7,055 nucleotides of DNA from contig DAOVDN010000055.1 in the NCBI GenBank assembly GCA_030669465.1, positions 1 through 7,055 on the forward strand. The letters run 5' to 3'. Under the pieces are notes generated by a model that worked only from the letters and a program-made list of their open reading frames with translations, ran no database searches and was not told the DNA's origin. Origin of the DNA: Desulfobacterales bacterium. Its GTDB lineage: Bacteria; Desulfobacterota; Desulfobacteria; Desulfobacterales; ETH-SRB1. Numbering within the stretch: position 1 is the first letter of the stretch; each line of letters opens with the position of its first letter. The translations under genes were made by a program, and so were the position numbers. Shown here piece by piece: positions 6,528 to 7,055 of this stretch.

Positions 6528-6560
6528 AATTCGCAATTCCTAAATTCCTAAATTCGCAAT
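6528..6560 (+). repeat. AATTCGC/AATTCCTA tandem repeat, including 17-bp direct repeat copy 2
   Basis: Units are AATTCGC (6528-6534), AATTCCTA (6535-6542), AATTCCTA (6543-6550) and AATTCGC (6551-6557), then AAT. Positions 6534-6550 duplicate 6077-6093. Confidence 0.85.
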
Positions 6561-6589
6561 CACCTGCAAAAAAGTCCTTTTTGCAGGTG
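6561..6589. promoter_or_regulatory. Perfect 12-bp stem-loop upstream of the cNMP-binding gene
   Basis: CACCTGCAAAAA (6561-6572) pairs with TTTTTGCAGGTG (6578-6589) around the loop AGTCC. The A/T block is next to the loop and the GC block is at the base, the reverse of a standard intrinsic terminator. It ends 44 bases before the ATG at 6634, so it could be a leader structure, an operator or another dispersed repeat. The structure is certain; its role is not. Confidence 0.5.
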
Positions 6590-6601
6590 CATCAAGGTTG
6601 C

Positions 6602-6613
6602 ATGAATATTCAT
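6602..6613. promoter_or_regulatory. Palindrome ATGAATATTCAT, possible operator
   Basis: This perfect 12-bp palindrome lies 20 bases before the start codon, a location suitable for a dimeric regulator. It does not match the CRP (TGTGA-N6-TCACA) or FNR (TTGAT-N4-ATCAA) consensus. AT-rich palindromes of this length can arise by chance. Confidence 0.3.
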
Positions 6614-6633
6614 TTTAATGCTATGAGATAACT

Positions 6634-7055
6634 ATGAAAGAGAATAGCATAAAAGAAAACGACTTAAAAGCTACAATTGCCTTTTTAAAAACGGTTCCAC
6701 CTTTTAGCGGTCTCAAGGACCAGGATATTAGAAAGCTGTCGGAAAGTTTAACTAAAGAATTCTATCCAAAAGGGACAGCTATATTCAGCCAGGACAGGAC
6801 TGAGGTTGATGCCCTTTACTTGATCAAAAGCGGCGGCGTTAAACTCTATCTCAAAGATGAAGAAGATATGGTAATACTTAAGGAATATAGAGGGCCTGGT
6901 GATTATTTCGGAGCCCTCGGAATCATCATGGAAACAAGGACGCATTTAAATGTAGAGGCAGTTGATGATACACATTGTGTTCTTGTCCCCAAGAAGTATT
7001 TGCAAGATATTATCAATACAAATCCGGTCTTTTCAGTCTTTTATCTGAAAAATTT
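6634..7055 (+). CDS. Cyclic-nucleotide-binding-domain protein, N-terminal part (3' partial), possibly of the CBS/DUF294 signalling type
   Basis: 140 complete codons are visible with no stop before the window end. ATG 6634 is the first start after an in-frame TAA at 6616; only a weak GAGA precedes it. The residues form a cNMP-binding beta-roll: FLKTVPPFSGL (17-27), FYPKGTAIF (43-51), LYLIKSGGVKLYL (61-73), YRGPGDYFGALG (85-96), then a basic RTHLNVEAV (102-110) and CVLVPKKYL. In cAMP-binding proteins the phosphate cassette has FGE and RSA/RTA; here Glu is replaced by Ala94 while Arg102 may be kept, so cAMP binding is doubtful. The FLKxVPPF opening, the Asn-Val after the Arg and the ending VFSVFYLKN resemble proteins that fuse this domain to CBS and DUF294 nucleotidyltransferase-like domains. 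A Crp/Fnr transcription factor is the alternative, and the missing C-terminus would decide. It is probably a separate transcription unit from the GAPDH gene. Confidence 0.85.
   Translation, partial: MKENSIKENDLKATIAFLKTVPPFSGLKDQDIRKLSESLTKEFYPKGTAIFSQDRTEVDALYLIKSGGVKLYLKDEEDMVILKEYRGPGDYFGALGIIMETRTHLNVEAVDDTHCVLVPKKYLQDIINTNPVFSVFYLKN

Larger units (their letters stand above)
5981..6633. other. Gene-free, repeat-rich intergenic region of about 650 bp
   Basis: I find no credible coding sequence on either strand, no tRNA and no CRISPR array. The stretch is instead packed with short tandem repeats, palindromes and inverted repeats, listed separately. No clear intrinsic terminator follows the GAPDH stop, although the large palindrome at 6135-6195 could end or stabilise the transcript. 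Confidence 0.8.

Noticed and set aside
6623..6631. Two-codon ATG-AGA-TAA mini-frame just before the cNMP-binding gene
   Set aside because: Could be a minimal upstream frame, but such triplets are common by chance and it lacks a ribosome-binding site.

Overview
The window looks like a chromosomal segment from a Desulfobacterota (former Deltaproteobacteria) organism, probably a sulfate reducer of the Desulfobacterales type. This is an inference from three things: a RACo-like corrinoid-protein activator tail, AT-leaning coding sequence with Shine-Dalgarno starts, and intergenic DNA full of short tandem 7- and 8-mers and palindromes of a kind I associate with these genomes. No marker gene proves the taxonomy.

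Layout. (1) Positions 1-262 hold the C-terminal end of a DUF4445/RACo-like ASKHA protein; its stop codon lies inside a heptamer tandem array. (2) Positions 244-413 hold a repeat structure: 13 heptamers on one side, a unique core of about 47 bp, then inverted heptamers running into a T-tract just before the next gene. (3) Positions 451 (more likely 493) to 4689 encode a very large pyruvate phosphate dikinase (PPDK)-related protein: about 900 residues of unrecognised, probably helical sequence, then the PPDK ATP-grasp domain and the swivelling phosphohistidine domain. The PEP/pyruvate TIM barrel is absent. (4) Sixteen bases later, 4706-5980 encodes a long, divergent glyceraldehyde-3-phosphate dehydrogenase (GAPDH) homologue of 424 aa that keeps the catalytic Cys and His. 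(5) Positions 5981-6633 contain no gene but hold at least seven repeat or palindrome structures. (6) Positions 6634-7055 hold the start of a cyclic-nucleotide-binding-domain protein that runs off the window.

How they work together. The dikinase-like gene and the GAPDH gene are closely spaced on one strand and are almost certainly cotranscribed. Both belong to lower-glycolysis/gluconeogenesis families, so the pair may form a carbon-flux enzyme or regulatory module. The dikinase-like protein keeps the ATP-site and phosphohistidine residues but lacks the domain that makes PEP, so its phosphoryl acceptor is unknown. This pair is the most promising candidate for an undescribed system. The RACo-like and cNMP-binding genes are separated from the pair by repeat-rich spacers and are probably separate transcription units.
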